Below, one piece after another: positions 14,979 through 22,109 of a DNA stretch of 35,915 nucleotides. The first letter of the stretch is position 1, and every line of letters starts with the position of its first letter. The stretch is from an uncultured Amaricoccus sp. (lineage in GTDB: Bacteria > Pseudomonadota > Alphaproteobacteria > Rhodobacterales > Rhodobacteraceae). The stretch spans positions 1 through 35,915 of the forward strand of contig NZ_CALAGI010000125.1 of assembly GCF_937891315.1 (NCBI RefSeq), written 5' to 3'. The notes beneath the pieces are model-generated. The model saw only the letters and a list, made by a program, of their open reading frames with translations, was not told where the DNA came from and did no database searches. A program made the translations under genes and the position numbers.

Positions 14979-17900
14979 GCCGCCCGCTCCCGCGCCGCGG
15001 CCTCGGCGATCAGCCCGGCCAGATCCTCGTCGACGCTGTTGCGCCGGGGATGCCAGAGACCGCGCCGCCGGGCGGCGGCGAACCGCTCGGCGATGGCCCG
15101 CGCCGCCGCCGGATTCTCGGCCAGCAAAAACGCCCGCACCGCCGGATCCTCGAGATAGGCCGCGTGCAGCGCCTCGATCAGCGCGCCGGAGACCGCGAGC
15201 GTCGTCTCGGCGAAACCGACGAGCCGGTCCACGGTTTCGGCGAATTCCGCCGCGCCGCGCGGGCCGTGCCGCATCTGGCCGGCGATGAACCGCGGATTGA
15301 CCGCCCGCGCGCGCACCACCCGCGTCACCGTCTCGGCCAGCGATCGGGCCCGCGGCCGGGCGGGATCGGTGGTATCGAGCAGCACGAGATCAGCCTTGCC
15401 GCCGAGCGCCGCCACGGCGGCCGCGAAGCCGCCGACATGCGCGACATCGGCCGAGCCCTCCAGAATGTCGCGCCCCGGATCGTCCAGCGGATGCACCAGC
15501 AATTCCGCCGCCGCGACCCGCGCCGCGAAGCCGCCCGCGTCCGCCCGCCCCTCGCCCTCCGCGCCACCGAAGGCAAAGGCGCCGCCGTCGAGATAGGCGC
15601 GGCCCAGCTCCTCGCGCGCCTCCCAGGCACCGCTCGCCAGCGCCTCCTCAGGCCCCGCGCCATAGGTGCCGGGCGCCGAGCCGAAGACCCGCCGCGGCCG
15701 CTCCAGACCGGCGAGCGGGTTCTCCTCCGGGCTTTCGTCCCGCGCGGCGACGGCGGCGACCGCCGCGTCGATCAGCGCGATCTGCGGCCCGAACATGTCG
15801 CGAAACAGGCCCGAGATGCGCCAGGTCACATCGACCCGCGGCCGCCCGACCGCGGCGGGCGGCAGCACCTCGATCCCGGTCACCCGCGCCGTGGCCTCGT
15901 CCCAGGCCGGCCGGCACCCCATCAGGGCCAACCCTTGGGCGATCGCCTCGCCGCCGCTCCGCAGGCTGGCACTGCCCCAGAGGTCGAGCACCAGCGCGCG
16001 GGGCCAGTCGCCATGCTCCTGCACATGCCGCCGCAGCAACTCGTCCGCCGCCGCCTTGCCGAGCGTGAAGGCGGTCGGCGTCGGCAATGTCCGCGGATCG
16101 GCGGCGTAGAGATTGCGTCCGGTCGGCAGCACATCGGTCCGGCCTCGCGCCGGTGCGCCGGACGGCCCGGGCGCCACCCGCCGCCCGTCGAGCGCGGCGA
16201 GCAGCGCCACCCGCTCGGCCTCGGCGCAGGCCGCGCGCTCCGGCGCGTCGCCCGGCGCGGCGCGACCGTAGACATGCTGTCCGTCCTTGATCGCGAAATC
16301 CTTGAGATCGCAGAGCCAGGCGTCGATCCGCGTCAGCGCCGCCGCCGGATCGTCGCCCGCGCCGACCCCGGCCTCGGTGGCCAGCCCGCTCGCCGCCGCC
16401 GTCTCGACGATCAGCCGCGCCAGCCGGTCGCGCCGCCGCCGGTCGAGCCCGTCGGCCTGGGCATATTCATCCACCAGCCGCTCCAGCGCGCGCTGCGGCT
16501 CCGACAGTCCGGCGCCGACCAGCGGCGGGGTCAGGTGCCCGATCGTCACCGCGCCGATCCGCCGCTTGGCCTGCGCCGCCTCGCCGGGGTTCGAGACGAT
16601 GAAGGGATAGACGACCGGCAGCGCTCCGGCGACCACCTCCGGAAAGCAGTTCTCGGTCAGCGCCACGGTCTTGCCGGGCAGCCATTCGAGCGTGCCATGC
16701 GCGCCGACATGCACCAGGGCATGAATGCCCAGCCGCTCGCGCAGCCAGAGCCCGAAGGCGACGAGCGCGTGCCGCGGCGGCAGCGCCGGGTCGTGATAGT
16801 CCGCGCGCCGGTCCGCGCTCCGCCCCCGGTCCGGCGCCAGCGCCACGGTGACATCGCCGAACCGCGCGAAACGAAAAGCGAAGGCGCCATCCTCCGCGTC
16901 GGCCTCCGGTCCGCCCCAGGCCGCCGTCACCGCCGCCCGCGCCGTCGCCGGCACGGGAAGCGCGCGGTAATCGGCGAGCGTCAGTCCCGCCCGCGACCGC
17001 GCGAGCCGCGCCATCAGGTCGCGCGGCGCCTCCGGAATATCCTCGACCCGGTAGCCCGCGGCGCGCAGATCATGGAGCATGGCGAGCACGCTGGCCGGCA
17101 CATCGAGCCCGACGGCGTAGCCGGCCCGGCCGGCCGCCGCCGGATAGTCGGGGATCAGGATCGCCAGCCGCCGCCCGGCCGCCGGCGTCGCCGCCAGGCG
17201 AATCTGCGCCGCGATCCGCCGTGCGACCTGTGCGATCCGTCCCGGCTCCGGCCGGTTGGCAAGGAGGCCGAGACCCATCGCCGCGTCCGGCGCGCCGCCC
17301 TCCTTGAAGCTGATCGCCCCGGCCAGAACCCGCCCGTCGAGTTCCGGCAGCACCACATGCATCGCCAGATCGGCCGGCGCCAGCCCGCGCGGCCCCTCGG
17401 CCCAGGCGCCTCGCCGCGTGGTCGCCGGCACCACCTGGAACACCGGCGCCGCGCCGTCGAACAACCCCTCGCCCGCCGCGAAGGCGGTCGCCGTCACGAT
17501 TACCGCCGGCGCCATCGCCGCCAGCGCCGGCGCCAGATCCGCCAGCGCCTCGGCGTCCCGCAAGCTCGGCACGAAGATCGGCGCCGCCTCGATCCCCTCG
17601 GCATCGAGCGCGGCGGCCAGCGCGGCCACCGGCGCGTGATCGTTCGCCAGCAGCATCGAGCGATAGAACAGCACCGGCGCCACCGGCCGCCCGGCCGGAA
17701 CCGGCGCGCTCAAGGGCACGAGGCCGGCGCCCGGCCGCCACTGTCCCACCCGCGCCACCGGCCGCGCGACGCGCACCGCGCCGTCGCCGCCGGCGAGCCG
17801 CGCCATGCGCCCGAGCAGCGCCGCCAGATTGTCCGGCCCGCCCTCGCGGAAACAGGCGAGGAGTTCCGCCAGCTCGCCCTCCGGCGCCGTCGACAGCGCC

Positions 17901-18268
17901 GTCAGCCGCGCATCCGCCTCCCGGCACTCGCCCGGCAGCAGCGCGAGCGCGATGCCCCGATCCCGCGCCATGGCCGCCAGCCGGTCGCAGCCATAGGCCC
18001 ACCAGTCATAGCCGCCGAGCAGCCGCGCGACGATCACCTTCGCTCGCGTCCCCACCCGATCGACCCAGAGATCGACCGACATCGGATGCCGCAGGTCGCG
18101 CAGCGCCGCGAGCCGCAGCTCGGGCATGCCCGGCGCCCAGGCGGCGGCCAAGGCCGCGAGATCGCTGTCGGAAAACGACAAGGCCACCATCGGCGCCGGC
18201 GTCTGGCCGAGATCCACCGGCTCGATCAGATCGTCCAGCGTCGCCGTGGTGACATTGAGAATATGCAT
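14975..18268 (-). CDS. cobN: cobaltochelatase large subunit
   Basis: CobN is the large subunit of the ATP-dependent CobNST complex that inserts Co(II) into hydrogenobyrinic acid a,c-diamide. The 1097-residue protein begins MHILNVTTATLDDLIEPVDL. Diagnostic CobN/Mg-chelatase H blocks include VLFYRSMLLANDHAPV, AILIPDYPAAAGRAGYAVGLD, VHVGAHGTLEWLPGKTVALT (about residue 520), IVSNPGEAAQAKRRIGAVTIGHL, FAIKDGQHVYG, and FRDMFGPQIALID. The C-terminal RRNSVDEDLAGLIAEA is also typical. It is somewhat shorter than the 1275-residue P. denitrificans protein but has all main blocks. cobS and cobT, the AAA+ partners, are not in this window. ATGA overlap with cobW upstream and cobG downstream. Confidence 0.95.
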   Translation of the reverse strand: MHILNVTTATLDDLIEPVDLGQTPAPMVALSFSDSDLAALAAAWAPGMPELRLAALRDLRHPMSVDLWVDRVGTRAKVIVARLLGGYDWWAYGCDRLAAMARDRGIALALLPGECREADARLTALSTAPEGELAELLACFREGGPDNLAALLGRMARLAGGDGAVRVARPVARVGQWRPGAGLVPLSAPVPAGRPVAPVLFYRSMLLANDHAPVAALAAALDAEGIEAAPIFVPSLRDAEALADLAPALAAMAPAVIVTATAFAAGEGLFDGAAPVFQVVPATTRRGAWAEGPRGLAPADLAMHVVLPELDGRVLAGAISFKEGGAPDAAMGLGLLANRPEPGRIAQVARRIAAQIRLAATPAAGRRLAILIPDYPAAAGRAGYAVGLDVPASVLAMLHDLRAAGYRVEDIPEAPRDLMARLARSRAGLTLADYRALPVPATARAAVTAAWGGPEADAEDGAFAFRFARFGDVTVALAPDRGRSADRRADYHDPALPPRHALVAFGLWLRERLGIHALVHVGAHGTLEWLPGKTVALTENCFPEVVAGALPVVYPFIVSNPGEAAQAKRRIGAVTIGHLTPPLVGAGLSEPQRALERLVDEYAQADGLDRRRRDRLARLIVETAAASGLATEAGVGAGDDPAAALTRIDAWLCDLKDFAIKDGQHVYGRAAPGDAPERAACAEAERVALLAALDGRRVAPGPSGAPARGRTDVLPTGRNLYAADPRTLPTPTAFTLGKAAADELLRRHVQEHGDWPRALVLDLWGSASLRSGGEAIAQGLALMGCRPAWDEATARVTGIEVLPPAAVGRPRVDVTWRISGLFRDMFGPQIALIDAAVAAVAARDESPEENPLAGLERPRRVFGSAPGTYGAGPEEALASGAWEAREELGRAYLDGGAFAFGGAEGEGRADAGGFAARVAAAELLVHPLDDPGRDILEGSADVAHVGGFAAAVAALGGKADLVLLDTTDPARPRARSLAETVTRVVRARAVNPRFIAGQMRHGPRGAAEFAETVDRLVGFAETTLAVSGALIEALHAAYLEDPAVRAFLLAENPAAARAIAERFAAARRRGLWHPRRNSVDEDLAGLIAEAAARERAA

Positions 18269-19302
18269 CAGGCCGCCAGGATACGCTCCACCGCCGCGCG
18301 ATCGAAGCCCTTCAGCCCGATCACCACCAGCCGTGTCCCGCGCGTCTCGCCGACCTCCCAGGGCCGGTCGAAATGGTGGCTGACCCGCGGCCCCACCGCC
18401 TGCAGCACCAGCCGCATCGGCTTGCCCGTCACCTCGACGAAACCCTTGACGCGCAGCACTTCCGCCGCCTCGGAGGCCGCGGCGACCTTCTCGGCCAGAT
18501 CCTCGGGCCGGAGGGTGGCGGGCAGCTCCAGCACGAAGGAATCGAAATCGTCGTGGTCATGTTCCGGCTCGTCGTCATGCGCGGTGCGCCGGCCGTCGAT
18601 CACCTCCTCGACCGCCAGCCCCTGGCCAAGCAGCACGGCGGGATCGACCCGACCCCGCTCGGCCGGCACGATGCGCACCGACCGCCCGAGATATCGCGTC
18701 ACCCGCGCCGTCGCCGCCCGCCGCGCCGCGCCATCCAGCAGATCGGCCTTCGAGAGCACGATGAGATCGGCGCAGGCCACCTGATCGCCGAACACCTCGT
18801 CCACCGGATCGTCATGGTCGAGCGAGGGATCGGCCGCCCGCTGCGCCGCCAGCGCCTCGAGATCCGGCGCCACCCGCCCCTCGGCCAGCGCCGGCCCGTC
18901 GACGACCGCGATCACGCTGTCCACCGTCACCCGGCTCTTCACGCCCGGCCACTGGAACGCCTGTATCAGCGGCTTCGGCAGGGCGAGCCCGCTGGTCTCG
19001 ATCAGGATATGGTCGATCCCCGGCCGCGCGAGGATCTGGTCGAGCGCCGGCACGAAATCGTCGGCCACCGCGCAGCAGATGCAGCCGTTCGCCAGCTCGA
19101 CGATATTCTCCTCCGGGCAACTCTCGATGCCGCAGCCCTTCAGCACCTCGCCGTCGATCCCGACGTCGCCGAACTCGTTGACCAGCACCGCCAGCCGCCG
19201 GCCGCCGGCGTTCTCCAGCAGGTGCCGGATCAGCGTGGTCTTGCCGGCGCCGAGAAATCCGGTGACGACGGTGCAGGGAACGCGGGCCGCGAGCTCGGTC
19301 AT
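18268..19302 (-). CDS. cobW: CobW family GTP-binding metallochaperone
   Basis: CobW is a P-loop GTPase of the COG0523 family thought to deliver Co(II) to the CobNST chelatase. The 344-residue protein has the P-loop GFLGAGKTT (residues 15-23), VNEFGDVGIDGE, the metal-binding ELANGCICCAV motif (two Cys of CxCC plus one), the LIETSGLALPKP loop, LSKADLLD as the GTP-base motif, and a His/Asp-rich linker HDDEPEHDHDD. The CobW C-terminal domain includes VLRVKGFVEV. It lies between the DUF1636 gene and cobN with 4-base overlaps at both ends, which fits a role beside the chelatase. Confidence 0.95.
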   Translation of the reverse strand: MTELAARVPCTVVTGFLGAGKTTLIRHLLENAGGRRLAVLVNEFGDVGIDGEVLKGCGIESCPEENIVELANGCICCAVADDFVPALDQILARPGIDHILIETSGLALPKPLIQAFQWPGVKSRVTVDSVIAVVDGPALAEGRVAPDLEALAAQRAADPSLDHDDPVDEVFGDQVACADLIVLSKADLLDGAARRAATARVTRYLGRSVRIVPAERGRVDPAVLLGQGLAVEEVIDGRRTAHDDEPEHDHDDFDSFVLELPATLRPEDLAEKVAAASEAAEVLRVKGFVEVTGKPMRLVLQAVGPRVSHHFDRPWEVGETRGTRLVVIGLKGFDRAAVERILAA

Positions 19303-19724
19303 GGCAGGTCCTTCAATATGTCGGGATGGGGAATGCGCGCGATCAATCCGCGCTTCAACGCCTCGGGCCGCGCGCGGAATGGCATGAACCCGTCGCCCGA
19401 TCCGGCGAAGAGCCGCGCACCGGCGACGAGATCGGCCCCGGACCCAGGCCCGAGCCCGCCGAAGACATAGGCCCAGCAGCCGGAGCGGAACACGGCGGCG
19501 GTCAATCCGCCCCGGCAATTGCCGAGACAGGCCACCTCGCGCACGGTGATGCCGGTTCCCTCCGCCGCCTTCCGCGCATCGGCGACGAGCAGCGTCCCCG
19601 GCCGGGGCTCGGCCGCCGGCGCGTCCGCCAGCCGACAGGAGGAACAGACGAGCACCGTCACCTCTTCCGCGGGATCGGCGGCCGGCATGGGCAGGGGGAC
19701 AACGGAACTCGAAGGGTTCGTCAC
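19299..19724 (-). CDS. DUF1636 family metal-binding protein, first gene of cob operon
   Basis: A 141-residue protein of the DUF1636 family often found next to cobW/cobN. It has a thioredoxin-like [2Fe-2S] pattern with Cys27 and Cys30 (VCSSC) and Cys66 and Cys70 (CLGNC), as in ferredoxin-like proteins. CRGGLTAAVFRSGCWAYVFGGL follows the second pair. The start is GTG 19724, with AAGGAG nine bases upstream. The exact role in cobalamin biosynthesis is not known; redox or cobalt handling are possibilities. It is the first gene after the minus-strand cobalamin riboswitch, and its stop overlaps the cobW ATG. Confidence 0.85.
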   Translation of the reverse strand: MTNPSSSVVPLPMPAADPAEEVTVLVCSSCRLADAPAAEPRPGTLLVADARKAAEGTGITVREVACLGNCRGGLTAAVFRSGCWAYVFGGLGPGSGADLVAGARLFAGSGDGFMPFRARPEALKRGLIARIPHPDILKDLP

Positions 19725-19739
19725 CGCGGCGTTCTCCTT

Positions 19740-19760
19740 GCCCAGGTAAACCCGCCGGGC
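19740..19760 (-). promoter_or_regulatory. possible Shine-Dalgarno-adjacent hairpin of the leftward riboswitch
   Basis: Between the B12 box and the GTG of the DUF1636 gene, GCCC (19757-19760 on the minus strand) can pair with GGGC (19740-19743), directly before AAGGAG (19734-19739). This could be the expression platform controlling ribosome access. There is no long T-run, which favours translational rather than terminator control. The hairpin is short, so the claim is tentative. Confidence 0.35.
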
Positions 19761-19764
19761 GAAC

Positions 19765-19928
19765 GGAATCCTCTCGCGGTGGCAGGTCTCCTGGCTCGCG
19801 GATCGACGCCCGTCGCCGCCTTCCCGGGATCGCTCCCAGTGGCCTTCGGCGCGAGCTTCCGCCTACAGTTGCGGGTACAGCCGCGGTCTTGAGCTTTCGC
19901 CCGCACCGCGTTCCCTTTCCATCGCGTC
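19765..19928 (-). ncRNA. cobalamin riboswitch, leftward
   Basis: On the minus strand the adenosylcobalamin riboswitch consensus is clear. The B12 box AGCCAGGAGACCTGCCA corresponds to plus 19780-19796. GGAACGCGGTGCGGG lies at the 5' side (about 19900-19915), followed by the core CGCGGCTGTACCCGCAACTGT (about 19866-19886, several conserved bases) and CCACTGGGAGCGATCCCGGGAAGGCGG (about 19819-19845). It sits between a sigma70-like promoter and the DUF1636-cobW-cobN-cobG-cobH-cobI-cobJ operon. Binding of B12 is expected to lower expression of that operon. The ends are approximate. Confidence 0.95.
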
Positions 19929-19932
19929 CGAT

Positions 19933-19961
19933 CCTTAAGGCCAGCGCCGCGCGAGAGTCAA
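19933..19961 (-). promoter_or_regulatory. sigma70-type promoter of the leftward cob operon
   Basis: On the minus strand TTGACT (19961-19956) is followed by a 17-base spacer and TTAAGG (19938-19933). Transcription would start near 19926, just before the riboswitch. Spacing and -35 match the consensus well. Confidence 0.65.
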
Positions 19962-19993
19962 CGCGCCGCCGGGCTCCGCCCACCGATTAAGAC

Positions 19994-20023
19994 TTGCCGC
20001 GCCTCGGCCAAAACCGCTAGGCT
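19994..20023 (+). promoter_or_regulatory. possible promoter of the cbtB-cbtA-cobO operon
   Basis: TTGCCG (19994-19999), an 18-base spacer and TAGGCT (20018-20023) form a weak candidate promoter directly before the rightward riboswitch. The -10 is poor, and a start here may cut into the outermost helix of the riboswitch, so the true promoter could lie a few bases further left. Confidence 0.35.
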
Positions 20024-20024
20024 A

Positions 20025-20212
20025 CGCTGCCGGCGGTTCCCGAGGGCGGGAACAAGAGGGAACGCGGTGCGGGTGATCGCCCAAAGCCGCGGCTGCCCCC
20101 GCAACTGTGAGCGGCGAGCCAAGGTCCGACGTGCCACTGGGGGCGATCCCGGGAAGGCGGGCCGAGGCGGCGACCCGTGAGCCAGGAGACCTGCCGTCGG
20201 CGACGCGTGGCT
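20025..20212 (+). ncRNA. cobalamin riboswitch, rightward
   Basis: A second cobalamin riboswitch is in plus orientation. GGGAACGCGGTGCGGGTGA lies around 20058-20076, then AAAGCCGCGGCTGCCCCCGC AACTGTGAGCGG (about 20082-20113), CCACTGGGGGCGATCCCGGGAAGGCGG (about 20134-20160) and the B12 box AGCCAGGAGACCTGCCG at 20180-20196. GCTACGC before it can pair with GCGTGGC after it as an outer helix. It controls cbtB-cbtA and probably cobO, linking cobalt uptake to cobalamin level. Confidence 0.95.
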
Positions 20213-20217
20213 CCAGA

Positions 20218-20234
20218 ACCCTCGGGTGGAGGGT
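20218..20234 (+). promoter_or_regulatory. hairpin between riboswitch and cbtB
   Basis: ACCCTC (20218-20223) pairs with GAGGGT (20229-20234) around a GGGTG loop. It lies between the B12 box and the cbtB ATG, where an expression platform is expected. There is no T-run behind it, so translational control is more likely than termination. Confidence 0.45.
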
Positions 20235-20251
20235 GATATAGGGATTTAGAC

Positions 20252-20443
20252 ATGACCGTTTCCAAGGCGACAGCTTCCGGCACGGCGACGACGGCGCAGT
20301 CAACCGCCACCGTGACCCTCCAGCGCCTCATCGCGGCCGCGATCGGCGCCTTCATCGTCGGCATGGTGGGCTTTTCCCACATGAGCGTCGCCCATAACGC
20401 GGGCCACGACTATCGGCACTCGATGGCCTTTCCCTGCCACTGA
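20252..20443 (+). CDS. cbtB: cobalt transporter subunit CbtB
   Basis: A 63-residue membrane protein with one transmembrane helix (about residues 24-42) and a metal-binding tail: His43, His48, His52, His56, Cys62 and His63 in the SVAHNAGHDYRHS...FPCH segment. This tail is the CbtB hallmark. CbtB and CbtA together are predicted to import Co(II) under cobalamin-riboswitch control, which is exactly the setting here. The ATG is preceded by AGGGATTTAGAC, a weak ribosome site. cbtA starts 16 bases after its stop. Confidence 0.95.
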   Translation: MTVSKATASGTATTAQSTATVTLQRLIAAAIGAFIVGMVGFSHMSVAHNAGHDYRHSMAFPCH

Positions 20444-20459
20444 GCCGGTACGACGTATC

Positions 20460-21218
20460 ATGAACGTGCTCCGCAACATGTTCTTTGTCGCGGCGCTCGC
20501 CGGCTTGGCCGCGGGTGTCGTGATGACCATCCTTCAGTTCTTCGCCACCGTGCCGTTGATCCTCGAAGCCGAAACCTTCGAGAACGCGGCCCCCGCCGCG
20601 ATCGAGGCGCATGATCACGCCGCCACGCCGGCGGACGGCGCGGCGATGACCGCGATGACCGCCGCGCACGCGCATGAAGACGAAGAATGGGCGCCCGCCG
20701 ACGGCTTCCAGCGCATGGGCCTGACGGCGGTGGCCAATATCGTCACCGCGATCGGCTTCGGCCTGCTGCTCGTCGCCGCGTCCGAATTCGCGGGCGGCAT
20801 CGCCAGCCCGCGTCAAGGCGTGCTCTGGGGCCTCGCCGGCTTCGCGGTGTTCACGCTGGCGCCGGGCCTCGGCCTGCCGCCGGAACTGCCGGCGATGCCG
20901 GCCGCCGACCTCGCCGCGCGACAGATCTGGTGGTTTGCCTGCGTCGCGCTGACGGCGGGCGGGCTCGGACTCATCGCCTTTGGCCGGTCTGACTGGCTGG
21001 CGTTGCTCGGCGCCGCGCTGCTCGTCCTGCCGCATCTCATCGGCGCGCCCCAGCCCGACAGCCACGCGTCGCCGATCCCCGAGAACCTGCATCACAGCTT
21101 CGTCGTGGCGGTCACCGTGACCAACCTCGTCTTCTGGGTGCTGCTCGGCGCGGCGGTCAGCCTCGTCCGCCGCAGATTCGCCACCGAACTCGGTGGCGCC
21201 CGCGCCCAGATCGCCTGA
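20460..21218 (+). CDS. cbtA: cobalt transporter subunit CbtA
   Basis: A 252-residue integral membrane protein of the CbtA family, about five to six helices: roughly residues 5-27, 88-105, 118-136, 155-174, 178-194 and 212-233. The first helix is followed by a His/Glu/Asp-rich outer loop (EAHDHAATP and HAHEDEEW), probably a cobalt-binding site. GLWG-like LWGLAGFAVFTLAPGLGLPPELPAMPAADL is the conserved central block. It pairs with cbtB behind the riboswitch. cobO begins 58 bases later, so a single transcript is likely. Confidence 0.94.
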   Translation: MNVLRNMFFVAALAGLAAGVVMTILQFFATVPLILEAETFENAAPAAIEAHDHAATPADGAAMTAMTAAHAHEDEEWAPADGFQRMGLTAVANIVTAIGFGLLLVAASEFAGGIASPRQGVLWGLAGFAVFTLAPGLGLPPELPAMPAADLAARQIWWFACVALTAGGLGLIAFGRSDWLALLGAALLVLPHLIGAPQPDSHASPIPENLHHSFVVAVTVTNLVFWVLLGAAVSLVRRRFATELGGARAQIA

Positions 21219-21276
21219 GCGGGCCGGGACAGTCGGACCCCGGTGCCGCCGGCGCCGGGGAATGGAGGGGGATCCG

Positions 21277-21888
21277 ATGGAGATCGACGACGCCACCGCC
21301 GCCCGCCATCGCGAGAAGATGGTCCGGCGCAAGGCGCATCAGGATGCCGAGGTGGCGGCAAAGACCGTCGAGAAGGGCCTCCTGATCGTCCATACCGGCC
21401 CCGGCAAGGGCAAGAGCACCGCCGCCTTCGGCCTCGCGCTGCGCATGCTCGGCCATGGCCGGCGCGTCGGCGTGGTGCAGTTCATCAAGGGCGTCTGGTC
21501 GACCGGCGAGCAGACCGCGCTCGGCGCCTTCGGCGACCGCGTCGCCTGGCACAGCATGGGCGAAGGCTTCACCTGGGAGACGCAGGATCTCGCGCGCGAC
21601 ATCGCCGCCGCCGGCCGCGCCTGGGCGATGGCCGAAACGCTGATGGCCGATCCGACCATCGCGCTCCTGGTGCTCGACGAGCTCAATATCGCGCTACGCT
21701 ACGACTATCTGCCGCTGGATCGCGTGATCGCCACGCTCGCCGCCCGCCGCCCCGACCTGCATGTCGTCGTCACCGGCCGCAACGCGAAGCCGGATCTGCT
21801 GGCCGCCGCCGATCTCGTCACCGAATTCGCCCTCGTCCGCCATCCCTTCGCCGCCGGGATCAAGGCGCAGCAGGGCATCGAGTTCTGA
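21277..21888 (+). CDS. cobO: cob(I)yrinic acid a,c-diamide adenosyltransferase
   Basis: CobO (BtuR family) transfers the 5'-deoxyadenosyl group of ATP to the reduced corrinoid. The 203-residue protein starts MEIDDATAARHREKMVRRKA after GGAGGGGGATCCG, and has the P-loop GPGKGKST (41-48), VVQFIKGVWSTGE, GFTWETQDLARD and LLVLDELNIALRYDYL, all conserved. The tail HPFAAGIKAQQGIEF is the typical CobO terminus. A longer frame opens inside cbtA, but its extra residues do not match the family. It may be co-transcribed with cbtBA. Confidence 0.96.
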   Translation: MEIDDATAARHREKMVRRKAHQDAEVAAKTVEKGLLIVHTGPGKGKSTAAFGLALRMLGHGRRVGVVQFIKGVWSTGEQTALGAFGDRVAWHSMGEGFTWETQDLARDIAAAGRAWAMAETLMADPTIALLVLDELNIALRYDYLPLDRVIATLAARRPDLHVVVTGRNAKPDLLAAADLVTEFALVRHPFAAGIKAQQGIEF

Positions 21889-21983
21889 CCGGCCCGATCA
21901 TGGTCAAGCGGTTGGCATCCCGCCCGCCCGCCAAAGGCATGGCGCCGGCCCGACCCGCCGCGAACCCCGCCATTCGGACCGCG

Positions 21984-22091
21984 GTTAACCTCCGACGCCG
22001 CGTTAACCTCTCCCCCTTCGGCCTTTGGTCTGGTGCATGGAATGCGCATGGGTTGTGCATGAAATGTGCATTTAGGTTTTCGCCGTTAACC
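21984..22091 (+). promoter_or_regulatory. repeat-rich leader of cobQ
   Basis: The 221 bases between cobO and cobQ hold no gene. GTTAACC occurs three times (21984, 22002, 22085), the first two followed by TC with an 18-base period. Between them is an imperfect direct repeat: GTGCATGGAATGCGCATG (22033-22050) and GTGCATGAAATGTGCATT (22055-22072), a 22-base period. The region is less GC-rich than its surroundings. It may hold operators for a dimeric regulator and the cobQ promoter. No B12 box is seen. Confidence 0.5.
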
Positions 22092-22109
22092 ATTGATCTC
22101 GAAGCGTAA

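Noticed and set aside
15050..18784. 1244-residue open frame on the plus strand
   Set aside because: It lies antisense to cobN and cobW, is Arg/His/Pro-rich throughout, and has no domain pattern; it is a mirror of cobN codon bias.
21193..21276. Longer cobO start inside cbtA
   Set aside because: The extra residues are Arg/Pro-rich and unlike CobO; GGAGGGGG just before ATG 21277 marks the real start.
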